Assembly: GCA_910577875.1 (NCBI GenBank)
Contig: CAJTNY010000007.1
Coordinates: 1 to 62,457 of the forward strand
Direction of reading: 5' to 3'
DNA from: an uncultured Christensenella sp.
GTDB taxonomy: Bacteria; Bacillota; Clostridia; Christensenellales; Borkfalkiaceae
Length of the DNA: 62,457 nt
The first letter of the stretch is position 1, and every line of letters begins with the position of its first letter. The notes beneath the pieces are model-generated. The model ran no database searches. It was not told the origin of the DNA and saw nothing but the letters and a program-made list of their open reading frames with translations. Positions 35,032 through 43,694 of this stretch are shown here, in pieces. The position numbers were made by a program, and so were the translations under genes.

Positions 35032-36864
35032 ATGACGGAACAGAGTAAAAACGTAATTATTTTTGAAAAAGTAAAATTTGCATATCCCGCATCCGACGGC
35101 GTATTTGCCGTAAACGGAGTAGACCTTGAAATAAAGCGCGGAGAGTTTCTTTCCGTAATAGGTCATAACGGAAGCGGAAAATCTACTCTCGCCCGTTTAA
35201 TTAATGGACTGTTGGAAGCGGACGAGGGTAAAATCAACGTTCTCGGGCTCGATGTTTCCGAGGGTAAAAATTCAATCGAAATAAGAAAAAGCGTCGGCAT
35301 AGTTTTCCAAAATCCCGATAACCAGATGGTTGCGTCAATCGTTGAGGACGACGTTGCTTTCGGACCGGAAAATATCGGAGTCAAACGCGAAGAAATCGGA
35401 GAGAGAATAGACTGGGCCTTAAAAGCCGTGGGAATGGAAGAGTTCCGCCGTTCAACCCCGACAAGACTTTCCGGCGGTCAGAAACAGCGTATAGCCGTCG
35501 CGGGTGCTCTTGCCGTTAAACCCGAAATTTTAATACTCGACGAATCGACCGCAATGCTCGACCCAAAAGGCAGACGCGAGGTGATAGAGGTCGTGGAGCG
35601 GCTTAATAAAGAAGAGGGTATGACAGTCATACTCATTACACATTTTATGGAAGAAGCATTGCTCGCCGACCGTACAATAGTAATGAACAGGGGTGAAATC
35701 GTGCTTTCGGGTACGCCCGAAGAAATTTTCGAAAACGGCGAAAAGCTCGAAATTTACAACCTTTGTCTGCCTAGGATAACCGAAATTATAAACACGCTTA
35801 ACTGCGCGGGGCTCAATCTTAAAAATGTTTTGCGTCCGGAAGAGCTTTCGGTGCAACTTTTGAACCGTTTTTCTGAAAAGGGAATATGTTCCGCGCAATC
35901 GTCGCCGGCTTCGGATACCGAGATAATATCCGCTCCCGAATGGGATATCGATATAAAAAATTTAACTTTCACTTATTCCAGAAAATCTCCGTTTGCGACC
36001 AAGGCTTTAAAGGGCATAAATCTTCATATAGACGGCGGAGAATTTTTTGGGATAATAGGTCATACGGGAAGCGGAAAATCGACGCTCGTCCAGCATCTGA
36101 ACGCGCTTATAAAACTTCCGCAGGCCGAAAAAAAATACCGTGCAAAACGCATAAAAAAAGGTCGGACGCCTCCCGTAATGCCTGAAATTTCCGTCGGTCG
36201 GTTCAATCTTGCTGATAAAAAGACTGACTTTAAAGCGCTCCGTGCGAGCGTAGGTATGGTATTCCAGTATCCCGAATATCAGTTGTTCGCGGAAACGGTT
36301 TTTTCAGACGTTGCGTTCGGGCTTAAAAATTTTAAAAAAGATTTAAAACCCGAAGAGATTGAGAAAGCAGTTAAAGAAAGCATAGAGATAGTAGGACTTA
36401 ACTATAACGAGGTAAAAGATAAATCCCCGTTCGATTTATCTGGCGGTCAGAAAAGAAGAGTCGCCATAGCCGGAGTAATAGTTACGAAACCTCAGGTACT
36501 CATACTCGACGAACCGGCGGCGGGACTTGATCCGCTCGGCAAAAAAGAAATCATGGAACTTTTGCATAAACTCCACCGCGAGTGGTGCAAGACCGTAATT
36601 ATAGTATCTCACGATATGGACGAGGTTGCGGAAAATTGCACGAGAGCTGCTGTTATAGCCGACGGCGAAACCGTTTTCTGTGACGTTCCCTCCAAGCTGT
36701 TTTCGAGAGAAGACGAACTTTTATCGCTCGGGCTCGATATACCTTTGACTTCGAAAATATCCGCAGAATTAAAGAAAAACGGAATTATAATAGAGAGCGA
36801 CTGTACTGCCGACGGTTTTGCTCGGAAAGTCATCGAGGTTTACGAAGGGGGCGCGAATGCTTAA
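35032..36864 (+). CDS. ECF transporter ATPase, EcfA1-EcfA2 fusion
   Basis: 610 residues with two complete ABC ATPase domains in one chain. First: Walker A G-H-N-G-S-G-K-S-T near 44, Q-loop F-Q-N-P-D-N-Q, signature L-S-G-G-Q-K-Q-R, Walker B L-I-L-D-E-S-T-A-M-L-D-P (EcfA1 type). Second, from about 310: G-H-T-G-S-G-K-S-T, F-Q-Y-P-E-Y-Q-L-F, L-S-G-G-Q-K-R-R, I-L-D-E-P-A-A-G-L-D-P (EcfA2 type). Together they drive uptake of vitamins or metals bound by exchangeable S-components. In most Firmicutes these are two genes. Overlaps ecfT by 8 bases. Confidence 0.95.
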   Translation: MTEQSKNVIIFEKVKFAYPASDGVFAVNGVDLEIKRGEFLSVIGHNGSGKSTLARLINGLLEADEGKINVLGLDVSEGKNSIEIRKSVGIVFQNPDNQMVASIVEDDVAFGPENIGVKREEIGERIDWALKAVGMEEFRRSTPTRLSGGQKQRIAVAGALAVKPEILILDESTAMLDPKGRREVIEVVERLNKEEGMTVILITHFMEEALLADRTIVMNRGEIVLSGTPEEIFENGEKLEIYNLCLPRITEIINTLNCAGLNLKNVLRPEELSVQLLNRFSEKGICSAQSSPASDTEIISAPEWDIDIKNLTFTYSRKSPFATKALKGINLHIDGGEFFGIIGHTGSGKSTLVQHLNALIKLPQAEKKYRAKRIKKGRTPPVMPEISVGRFNLADKKTDFKALRASVGMVFQYPEYQLFAETVFSDVAFGLKNFKKDLKPEEIEKAVKESIEIVGLNYNEVKDKSPFDLSGGQKRRVAIAGVIVTKPQVLILDEPAAGLDPLGKKEIMELLHKLHREWCKTVIIVSHDMDEVAENCTRAAVIADGETVFCDVPSKLFSREDELLSLGLDIPLTSKISAELKKNGIIIESDCTADGFARKVIEVYEGGANA

Positions 36865-37702
36865 CGACGTAACTTTCGGGCAATATTATCCCGCAAAATC
36901 ATTTATGCACAGAGCGGACCCGCGGATAAAACTACTCGCTTTGATTGCATATATAGTAGCGCTGTTTTTAGCGAGAAATTTTTATGCTATGGCGGTTTGC
37001 GTCGTCGTGTTGATTGCGGCTTTGATATCTTCGCGCGTTCCGTTCGGAAGCGTGCTTCGCTCCGTAAAAGCGATAATATTTCTGCTTATATTCACCGCTG
37101 TACTAAACTTGTTTTTTCACGGCGGCGAACATATATACTGGCAGTACGGCATAATCAAAATCTCCAGAGAAGGAATAATTTTCACGGTATTTTTTGTTTT
37201 AAGACTGTTTTTTCTCGTAATGGGTTCGGCTCTTTTAACGCTTACGACCACGCCCGTAGAACTGACGGACGGTATAGAAAGTCTTTTGACGCCGTTGAAA
37301 TGGGTACGTTTTCCCGTTCACGAACTCGCGCTTATAATGTCCATAGCTTTGAGGTTTATTCCGACGCTTATTGACGAAACCAACCGCATAATTTCCGCTC
37401 AGAAAGCGAGAGGCGCGGATTTTGAAAGCGGGAATATTTTCAAGCGCATAAAAGCCGTTATACCGATACTTATACCGCTTCTGATAAGCGCGTTCCGACG
37501 CGCGGAGGAGCTCGGCGACGCAATGGACGCACGCTGTTATTCCGGCTCAAAAAACAGAACGAAATATAAAAAACTCAAATTCGGCTGGCGCGATTTGATT
37601 GTGTTCCTCGTATTCGGCGCAATGATTGCGGGTACGGTGCTTCTCAATATTTACGGCGAAAGAATATTCCCCGAAATCTATGAATTTATAAGGTTGAGTT
37701 GA
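36857..37702 (+). CDS. ecfT: ECF transporter transmembrane protein EcfT
   Basis: 281 residues, five or six membrane helices. The cytoplasmic coupling motif A-R-G-A-D near residue 187 and the second coupling region E-E-L-G-D-A-M-D-A-R-C-Y contact the two ATPase domains. ATG at 36857 is favoured because GAAGGGG lies 7 bases upstream; the in-frame codon at 36818 is within the ATPase gene. Links the ATPase to substrate-binding S proteins encoded elsewhere. Confidence 0.93.
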   Translation: MLNDVTFGQYYPAKSFMHRADPRIKLLALIAYIVALFLARNFYAMAVCVVVLIAALISSRVPFGSVLRSVKAIIFLLIFTAVLNLFFHGGEHIYWQYGIIKISREGIIFTVFFVLRLFFLVMGSALLTLTTTPVELTDGIESLLTPLKWVRFPVHELALIMSIALRFIPTLIDETNRIISAQKARGADFESGNIFKRIKAVIPILIPLLISAFRRAEELGDAMDARCYSGSKNRTKYKKLKFGWRDLIVFLVFGAMIAGTVLLNIYGERIFPEIYEFIRLS

Positions 37703-38466
37703 TGAGATACGCATTGCTTGTTTCCTACGACGGAACCGCTTACGGCGGCTGGCAGATACAGAAAAACGCCGTGACCGTACAGGAAAAACTTTCGAAAGCT
37801 CTTTTTGAAACGCTAGGTTTTCCCGTTACGGTTACCGCGAGCGGAAGAACGGACAGCGGAGTGCATGCCGCCGCGCAGGTATGCCATTTCGACGCGGAAA
37901 CCACGGTTCCCGCGGAAAGAATGGCGGATGCGCTCAATTTCAGACTTCCCGACGACATAAGCGTTTTAAAATCGGTTGCTGCGCCGGAGGGCTTCGACGC
38001 GACCGCAAGCGCGAAAAAAAAGACTTACTGTTACAGATTTTATCTCTCTCAGCGTAGAAGTCCGCTCAAAGACAGATATGCCGTCCAGATTAAATATCCG
38101 ATAGATATACAAAAACTTAAAGACGCGGGAAAAATGTTCGAGGGCGAACACGATTTCAAAGCCTATTGCGCGGCGGGTTCGCAGGTAAAAACCACCGTAA
38201 GAAAAATATTTTCCGTTAATGTCGAAGTCAAAGAAACGCGCGGAAGTTATGACGTCGGAATATTTGTAACGGGCAACGGTTTTCTGTATAATATGGTCCG
38301 CACTCTTGCAGGAACGATGCTGTACTATTCCGCAGGCAGAATAAGCGCCGAGGATATAACGCGTTCGCTTACGCTGTGCGACAGAAATTACGTCGGTAAA
38401 ACTATGCCTGCCAAAGGTTTAACATTGGAAAACGTGGATTACGGAATAAATCTTTTTTTACAATAA
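37702..38466 (+). CDS. truA: tRNA pseudouridine(38-40) synthase
   Basis: 254 residues. Modifies uridines 38-40 in the anticodon arm. Y-D-G-T-A-Y-G-G-W-Q at the N-terminus, G-R-T-D-S-G-V-H-A with the catalytic Asp near 52, and F-L-Y-N-M-V-R near 198 are diagnostic. ATG 37702 overlaps the ecfT stop (TGATG). The ecfA-ecfT-truA order is common in Firmicutes. Confidence 0.95.
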   Translation: MRYALLVSYDGTAYGGWQIQKNAVTVQEKLSKALFETLGFPVTVTASGRTDSGVHAAAQVCHFDAETTVPAERMADALNFRLPDDISVLKSVAAPEGFDATASAKKKTYCYRFYLSQRRSPLKDRYAVQIKYPIDIQKLKDAGKMFEGEHDFKAYCAAGSQVKTTVRKIFSVNVEVKETRGSYDVGIFVTGNGFLYNMVRTLAGTMLYYSAGRISAEDITRSLTLCDRNYVGKTMPAKGLTLENVDYGINLFLQ

Positions 38467-38550
38467 TTTCACATATTGATTTTATTTTTTACATTTACGG
38501 ATAATAAAATATAAGGTACGATAGATATAAAAGGGGAATATGTAACAAAT

Positions 38551-39396
38551 ATGGACTTTTTTGAATACGCCTCTATTGCGATGAATTTTACGGACGTTTA
38601 CTGGGTGCCGTTTCTTGTCGGAGGACTGTGCTTTGCCGTTGTATTCGTATTCGAAGCAATCGCGCTGTTCGTTATCGCTTCGCGCGAAGGTTATAAAAAC
38701 AAGTGGATGGCTTTCGTCCCGTTTTTGAATACTTACTACATCGGAGTATGCGCGCAGAAGAACAGCTTTTACAATCTCGATTCGAAAAAACTCGGTGTTG
38801 CGGCGGCTGTATTCGAGTTTGTGCTTTTCGCGCTTTGGGTGGTTTTTTTCGTCGCGCAGAGTCTGATATTAAACAGCGGTATCGCTCCCACTATGACGAC
38901 GAACTGGATCGGTCTGGAAAGTTATTTCTACCAGCTTGATTCCGTGCCTGCGAACCTCAGATGGGCGGCTTGGATGTTTAACTATATGTCCGAATATATT
39001 TTAAGCGTTTTAGGACTTTTATTCATTCTTATGAGGGTCAGCCTTTTAATAAGCTTTTACCAGACCTATGCTTGCAGAAGATACGTTCTTTTTACGATAA
39101 CGAGCATTCTGTTTCCAATACAGGGCATACTGTTTTTCGTCGTACGCAACAACAAAGGCGTAAATTACAGGGAGTTTTTAAAGGCGGAACAGGCAAGGCA
39201 GTACCGTATGTATCAGCAGTATTATCAGCAGAACAATATGAACGGCAACCCTTACGAAGGCAATCCTTACAACAATCCGCATCAAAACGGCGGAACAGGC
39301 GGTTCGCCTCACGCTTCTGCTCCCGACGACCCGTTCGGCGGTCTCGGCGGCAACGGCGGAAATTCGTCGCCTTTCGACGATTTCGATAAAAATTAA
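38551..39396 (+). CDS. Multi-pass membrane protein with Asn/Gly-rich tail
   Basis: 281 residues, not recognised. Five or so hydrophobic helices in the first 210 residues, including an N-terminal helix, then a Gln/Tyr-rich segment (A-R-Q-Y-R-M-Y-Q-Q-Y-Y-Q-Q) and a low-complexity tail of N-P-Y, Gly, Asn and Asp. Tails like this occur in membrane proteins that join larger assemblies. An AAAAGGGGA lies about 13 bases before the ATG, a long spacing. Single gene with its own terminator. Confidence 0.7.
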   Translation: MDFFEYASIAMNFTDVYWVPFLVGGLCFAVVFVFEAIALFVIASREGYKNKWMAFVPFLNTYYIGVCAQKNSFYNLDSKKLGVAAAVFEFVLFALWVVFFVAQSLILNSGIAPTMTTNWIGLESYFYQLDSVPANLRWAAWMFNYMSEYILSVLGLLFILMRVSLLISFYQTYACRRYVLFTITSILFPIQGILFFVVRNNKGVNYREFLKAEQARQYRMYQQYYQQNNMNGNPYEGNPYNNPHQNGGTGGSPHASAPDDPFGGLGGNGGNSSPFDDFDKN

Positions 39397-39401
39397 AGAG
39401 G

Positions 39402-39425
39402 GTACGGCAAATGCCGTACTTTTTT
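39402..39425 (+). terminator. Terminator
   Basis: GTACGGCA/TGCCGTAC stem, AA loop, then six Ts. Confidence 0.9.
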
Positions 39426-39489
39426 GTTGCGCAAAAATAACGTTGGTGGTATACTTGATTTAAATAAGTATAAGTAAGAGTTATGGATA

Positions 39490-40800
39490 ATGAAAGATAT
39501 CATTTCGGCAATTTCCACTGCGCCGGGTGTCGGTGGAGTGGCAATAATCAGAATGAGCGGGGACGGGTGTCTTGAACTTGCTCAAAAAATGTTCGCGCCG
39601 TCGGGCGGGGAAAAGATTTGCGTTTTCGCTCCTAATACTATGTATGCCGGTAAAATAGACGGGGACGGTTTCCAAGACTTCGGATTTTTAGTATATTTCA
39701 AAGCTCCGAAAACGTTCACGGGCGAAGACGTGGTGGAGTTTCACTGCCATGGCGGTATACAGATTTCCCGCGGTATACTTTCGAAAACTTTTTCGCTCGG
39801 CGCGCGCGCTGCGGAAAAGGGCGAATTCACCAAACGGGCTTTTATAAACGGCAAACTCTCGCTTTCTTCCGCCGAGGGAATGATAGATATGATAACCGCG
39901 GAAAGTCTTGCTTCGCTCCGCGCGGGCAGTATGCTTTATAACGAAAAGCTTAATGCAGAGATAAAACTGCTCCAAAAAGATTTGACGGAAATCCTTGCAG
40001 AGATAGCGGCGGACATAGATTATCCCGAAGAAGATCTTGACGGACTTAATTCGGAAAAAATAAGCCGAAAAATTTCCGCGCTTTCTGATAAGCTTTCAGC
40101 GCTCGCTTCGTCGTATTCGAGCGGAAAAAAAATAAAAGACGGCGTTACAGTCGCTATATGCGGAAAACCGAATACGGGTAAAAGTTCGCTTTTAAACGCG
40201 CTTTTGGGTTATGATAAGGCGATAGTTTCCTCAGAGGAAGGAACTACCCGCGACGCTGTCGAGGGAACTGTACAGATTGACGGCGTCAACTATAATCTTA
40301 TTGATACCGCGGGAATACGCGAAACATCGGGCACAGTAGAAAGCATAGGTATCGAGCGCGCGAAAAAAATAATATCTTCCGCGGACGCGGTTCTCTCGGT
40401 TACGGACGGCGGAGGCGAGGCCGGAAATTTCGAATTGAACGGAGCATTGATAAAAGTTTTCAATAAATGCGATATTGCTGTCCCTCGGGAAGACTGCGAC
40501 GTTGCGGTGTCGGCGAAAACGGGTGAAGGGCTCGATAAACTCAAACGGCTTATTTCCGAAAAGTGCATCGGTGAAATATCCTCTGACAAAGCCTATATAA
40601 TCGAAAGAAGGCACTATTCCGCGCTTTTGCGCGCTGCGGAATCTCTGCGTTCGGCATTGTCAAATATGGATGTATGTTCGACAGATATAATTGCAATCGA
40701 TTTGAAAGATGCGTGGGACTCTCTCGGCGAAATAACGGGGGAAACCGCGAACGAGCAAATTATAAATACGGTATTCGAAAAATTCTGCGTGGGGAAATAA
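39490..40800 (+). CDS. mnmE: tRNA modification GTPase MnmE
   Basis: 436 residues, slightly short of the usual 455. With MnmG it builds the cmnm5 group on wobble uridine 34. N-terminal folate-binding domain begins D-I-I-S-A-I-S-T-A-P; G domain holds G-K-P-N-T-G-K-S-S (G1), D-T-A-G-I-R (G3) and N-K-C-D (G4); the C-terminus is C-V-G-K, the catalytic Cys motif. mnmG is not adjacent. Upstream TATACT near 39450 gives a leader of about 28 bases. Confidence 0.96.
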   Translation: MKDIISAISTAPGVGGVAIIRMSGDGCLELAQKMFAPSGGEKICVFAPNTMYAGKIDGDGFQDFGFLVYFKAPKTFTGEDVVEFHCHGGIQISRGILSKTFSLGARAAEKGEFTKRAFINGKLSLSSAEGMIDMITAESLASLRAGSMLYNEKLNAEIKLLQKDLTEILAEIAADIDYPEEDLDGLNSEKISRKISALSDKLSALASSYSSGKKIKDGVTVAICGKPNTGKSSLLNALLGYDKAIVSSEEGTTRDAVEGTVQIDGVNYNLIDTAGIRETSGTVESIGIERAKKIISSADAVLSVTDGGGEAGNFELNGALIKVFNKCDIAVPREDCDVAVSAKTGEGLDKLKRLISEKCIGEISSDKAYIIERRHYSALLRAAESLRSALSNMDVCSTDIIAIDLKDAWDSLGEITGETANEQIINTVFEKFCVGK

Positions 40801-40809
40801 CGCGTTATT

Positions 40810-41706
40810 ATGGTAAATCTCGAACTTTATAAAGTATTTTATACGGTGGCGAAAAGCGGTTCATTAACCAAAGCAGCGCAGGAACTGTATATATCCCAGC
40901 CGGCTGTTTCCCAGTCGGTAAAACAGCTTGAAAGCCTTTTCGGAATTTCTCTGTTTAACCGTACGCATAAGGGAATGGAACTTACAGCTGCGGGAGGAAA
41001 ACTAATTTTCAAAAGAGTGGAAGAGGCGTTAAAGTTAATCGAGGAAGCCGAAAACAGTATTTCGGTATTAAAAACCTCGGCGTCCGGAACAATCAGGATA
41101 GGTGCGACGGATTCTATATTCTCGCATCTTCTCTCGGATAAAATAGCTTTATTCAACGAAAAATATCCTGCTGTGAAGTTAGAACTCATATCTTCAACTT
41201 CGCCTGAAATTCTTTGCAAACTTAAAGACGGCGGTTGCGACGTTGCATTCGTCAATCTGCCCGCGGAGGATAAGGACGTAAAATTTCTCGATACGGTCAG
41301 TCATTTAAGCGATATTTTCGTCGCAGGCGGAAAATTCGCGAATCTTAAAGGCGAAGTAATTCCTCTAAAACGATTACAGGAATTTCCGCTGTTAATGATT
41401 GAGCAAAACACGATTTTCCGCCAAGCTCTCACAAGGTTTTTGCAGACACAGGGCGTGAATCTCTATCCCGATACTGAAGTTGCGAACTGGGATTTTATGC
41501 TCAAACTCGTTTCGAAAGGAATGGGAGTAGGCTGTGTTCCGCGAGAGTATTGCGGAAAAGAACTTGCAAGCGGAGAATTGTTCGAACTTAACGTATTTCC
41601 CGCACTGCCCGTAAGGGGAGTGGGCATAGCCGTGCCTAAGCAGGTTTCCGCGTCTTACGCGCTTAAACAGTTTATTTCGCTGTTCGGTCAGGGGGCATGT
41701 TTATGA
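40810..41706 (+). CDS. LysR-family transcriptional regulator
   Basis: 298 residues. N-terminal winged HTH with S-L-T-K-A-A-Q-E-L-Y-I-S-Q-P-A-V-S-Q-S-V-K; substrate-binding domain from about 90 (G-T-I-R-I-G-A-T-D). Inducer and targets cannot be deduced; there is no divergent neighbour, the gene lies inside the mnmE-holA run, 9 bases after mnmE. Confidence 0.92.
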   Translation: MVNLELYKVFYTVAKSGSLTKAAQELYISQPAVSQSVKQLESLFGISLFNRTHKGMELTAAGGKLIFKRVEEALKLIEEAENSISVLKTSASGTIRIGATDSIFSHLLSDKIALFNEKYPAVKLELISSTSPEILCKLKDGGCDVAFVNLPAEDKDVKFLDTVSHLSDIFVAGGKFANLKGEVIPLKRLQEFPLLMIEQNTIFRQALTRFLQTQGVNLYPDTEVANWDFMLKLVSKGMGVGCVPREYCGKELASGELFELNVFPALPVRGVGIAVPKQVSASYALKQFISLFGQGACL

Positions 41707-42677
41707 AATTCACGGAACTTAAAAACGATATCAAAGAAGGCGCGAAAAGCATTTACCTGTTTGAGGGCGACGACGCCTATTTTAGAATGAAAGGCGAAGA
41801 AATGATTAGGTCCGCGTTCGTGCAGATGCCTGAACTCAATTTTTCTACTTTCGACGGTGAAACGTTGAAAGGCGGCGCGATAACCTCGCTTTTATCCGCG
41901 CTCGAATGTTTTCCTTTAATGTCCGAAAAGCGGGCGGTAAAGGTAACTTCGTTTTATCCTTCGGAAACCGAGTACGAAAAGTATCTTAAAAAACTTTTTG
42001 AAAACTTCCCTCCGGATTCCATACTTTTGATAGTCAATGCCGAAAGTAAAAAGGGAATCGATTTAAAACGCAAATCACGCGTAACTTATGTCGACTGCAA
42101 CAGAGCAGACGAGGAAACGGTTGCAAAATGGGCATACCTCACTTTCAGGCGCGCAAATATCAGCGCATCCGCGGAAGTATGCGGCGCGATTGCGGGATAC
42201 TGTCTTTGCAATATGTCGCGCGTTGCGCTGGAAGTGGAGAAACTGATAGACTATAAAAAGGGCGGAACGCTCACACGAGAGGACGTGGACGAACTCGTTT
42301 TCAAGGACGCGGATTACAGAATTTACGAAATGACTAATGCTGTTTCGCGCAGGGACTCCGGGAAATTTATCGATATCCAGTCCGAACTCTGCCGTAAAAA
42401 CGGAGACGAAACCAATCTGCTTTCGGGACTGTTTTCGTATTTTAAAAATCTTCTTACGATACTCGTTTCGCACGGCGGCGATGCGGAGCTTGCAAAGCTT
42501 TTGAAAATGAAAGAGTACGGTGTGAAAAAGAGCCGCGAACAGGCTCGCGCGATAGGCGAAGCTTCGCTTAAAAAATATGTTGCTGTTATATATGCCGCAC
42601 TGGCGGATATTAAGAGCGGTTTATGCGTTCCGCAAAGCGCGCTACAAAATGTAAACAACCAAATATTTTTTGGGTAA
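41703..42677 (+). CDS. holA: DNA polymerase III delta subunit
   Basis: 324 residues. Clamp-loader subunit that opens the sliding clamp. N-terminal I-Y-L-F-E-G-D-D-A-Y and the middle F-P-L-M-S-E-K-R-A-V-K-V pattern fit HolA, as does the C-terminal collar region ending with N-V-N-N-Q. I choose ATG 41703 because GGGGG lies 7 bases upstream and the ATG overlaps the lysR stop (ATGA); ATG 41697 is one base from that purine run. Confidence 0.88.
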   Translation: MKFTELKNDIKEGAKSIYLFEGDDAYFRMKGEEMIRSAFVQMPELNFSTFDGETLKGGAITSLLSALECFPLMSEKRAVKVTSFYPSETEYEKYLKKLFENFPPDSILLIVNAESKKGIDLKRKSRVTYVDCNRADEETVAKWAYLTFRRANISASAEVCGAIAGYCLCNMSRVALEVEKLIDYKKGGTLTREDVDELVFKDADYRIYEMTNAVSRRDSGKFIDIQSELCRKNGDETNLLSGLFSYFKNLLTILVSHGGDAELAKLLKMKEYGVKKSREQARAIGEASLKKYVAVIYAALADIKSGLCVPQSALQNVNNQIFFG

Positions 42678-42681
42678 AGTT

Positions 42682-42714
42682 AAATAAAGCGGGTCAAACG
42701 CTTTATTTTTTTTT
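42682..42714 (+). terminator. Terminator after holA
   Basis: AAATAAAGCG/CGCTTTATTT stem, 7-base loop, then a run of Ts. Confidence 0.9.
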
Positions 42715-42759
42715 CAATTGCTTATATAATAGTTACAGACACAAATTCGGAGAACTTTA

Positions 42760-43575
42760 ATGCACAGTTGGTCGCAATTTATAGAAAACGTCAAAAAATT
42801 CGGTAAAGGTTTTACCGGTTCCTGGTTGAGCTATGTACTTCAATTAATACTGCTCACTATTCTCTTTTATCTGATGTTTAAAGTACTTAAAAACAATAAA
42901 GCCGAAAAATTCATAGCAATAATAATATTTTTTATAATTTTCACAGGTTTGGCTCTTGCGTTCTCGTCCGAGATAGATTCCGGCTTCCTGTTTATAGTAG
43001 TTGCTATGGTTGCGCTTTTGGTATTCACTATGTTCCATACGGAAATTAAGCGTTCGCTTCTGGATTCGGGCACCAAAAAGAGCAAAGTAGAACCCGTTAC
43101 TGTTACCGGCGTCGAACTGATTATGGACGAAATAGTCCGTGCAGTACAGAATATGTCCAAAAACGACATAGGCGCTCTTATAGTTCTCTCAAACGATAAT
43201 CTTCCCGAAGGTATTATAGAGAGCGGTACGGTAATAAACGCACAGATAACTTCGCAGATGGTAGAGGCTGTGTTCTATCCCAAAGCTCCGCTTCACGACG
43301 GAGCGCTCGTAATAGAGGGTAACAAGCTCTATGCCGCAGGCTGTTTTCTACCTCTTGCGCAGGATGAAAAACTTCCCAAAGAGATGGGCAGCCGTCACCG
43401 CGCGGCGCTCGGAGTTACTATGGTTGCAAGCGTAACGGCAATCGTTGTTTCAGAAGAAACGGGAATTATTTCGATAGTGAAGAACGGCGTAATCAAGAAA
43501 AAATATGCAGACGCGACCGATATAAAAGAGGCTTTGAGCGATTATTATTGGTCCGATTTAACAGCGGAAGCATAA
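42760..43575 (+). CDS. cdaA: Diadenylate cyclase CdaA
   Basis: 271 residues. Makes the second messenger c-di-AMP from two ATP. Three membrane helices in the first 90 residues, then the DAC domain with L-H-D-G-A-L-V-I and G-S-R-H-R-A-A-L-G, the two catalytic motifs. Upstream TATAAT at about 42725 and GGAG before ATG. Normally followed by cdaR and glmM; here followed by a 35-residue stub and DUF1015. Confidence 0.95.
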   Translation: MHSWSQFIENVKKFGKGFTGSWLSYVLQLILLTILFYLMFKVLKNNKAEKFIAIIIFFIIFTGLALAFSSEIDSGFLFIVVAMVALLVFTMFHTEIKRSLLDSGTKKSKVEPVTVTGVELIMDEIVRAVQNMSKNDIGALIVLSNDNLPEGIIESGTVINAQITSQMVEAVFYPKAPLHDGALVIEGNKLYAAGCFLPLAQDEKLPKEMGSRHRAALGVTMVASVTAIVVSEETGIISIVKNGVIKKKYADATDIKEALSDYYWSDLTAEA

Positions 43576-43586
43576 CGGAGTGTGAA

Positions 43587-43694
43587 ATGAAAAAGTTCGG
43601 TAAAATATTAAAAGATTTTTTTACTAAGAATATAGGCGTGAAATTTCTTGCTTTGGCTGTTGCCGCTGTCACGGTTTTTCTGTTGAACATATAA
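43587..43694 (+). CDS. 35-residue membrane peptide resembling the CdaR N-terminal anchor
   Basis: Basic N-terminus (M-K-K-F-G-K-I-L-K-D-F-F-T-K-N) and one hydrophobic helix (V-K-F-L-A-L-A-V-A-A-V-T-V-F-L-L), exactly the layout that opens CdaR/YbbR proteins, but the extracellular YbbR repeats are missing. It is preceded by ACGGAG 7 bases before ATG, lies 11 bases after cdaA and its TAA overlaps the next ATG, so it looks translated, not a remnant in decay. CdaR binds CdaA through its membrane helix, so this could be a minimal regulator; inference. Confidence 0.6.
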   Translation: MKKFGKILKDFFTKNIGVKFLALAVAAVTVFLLNI

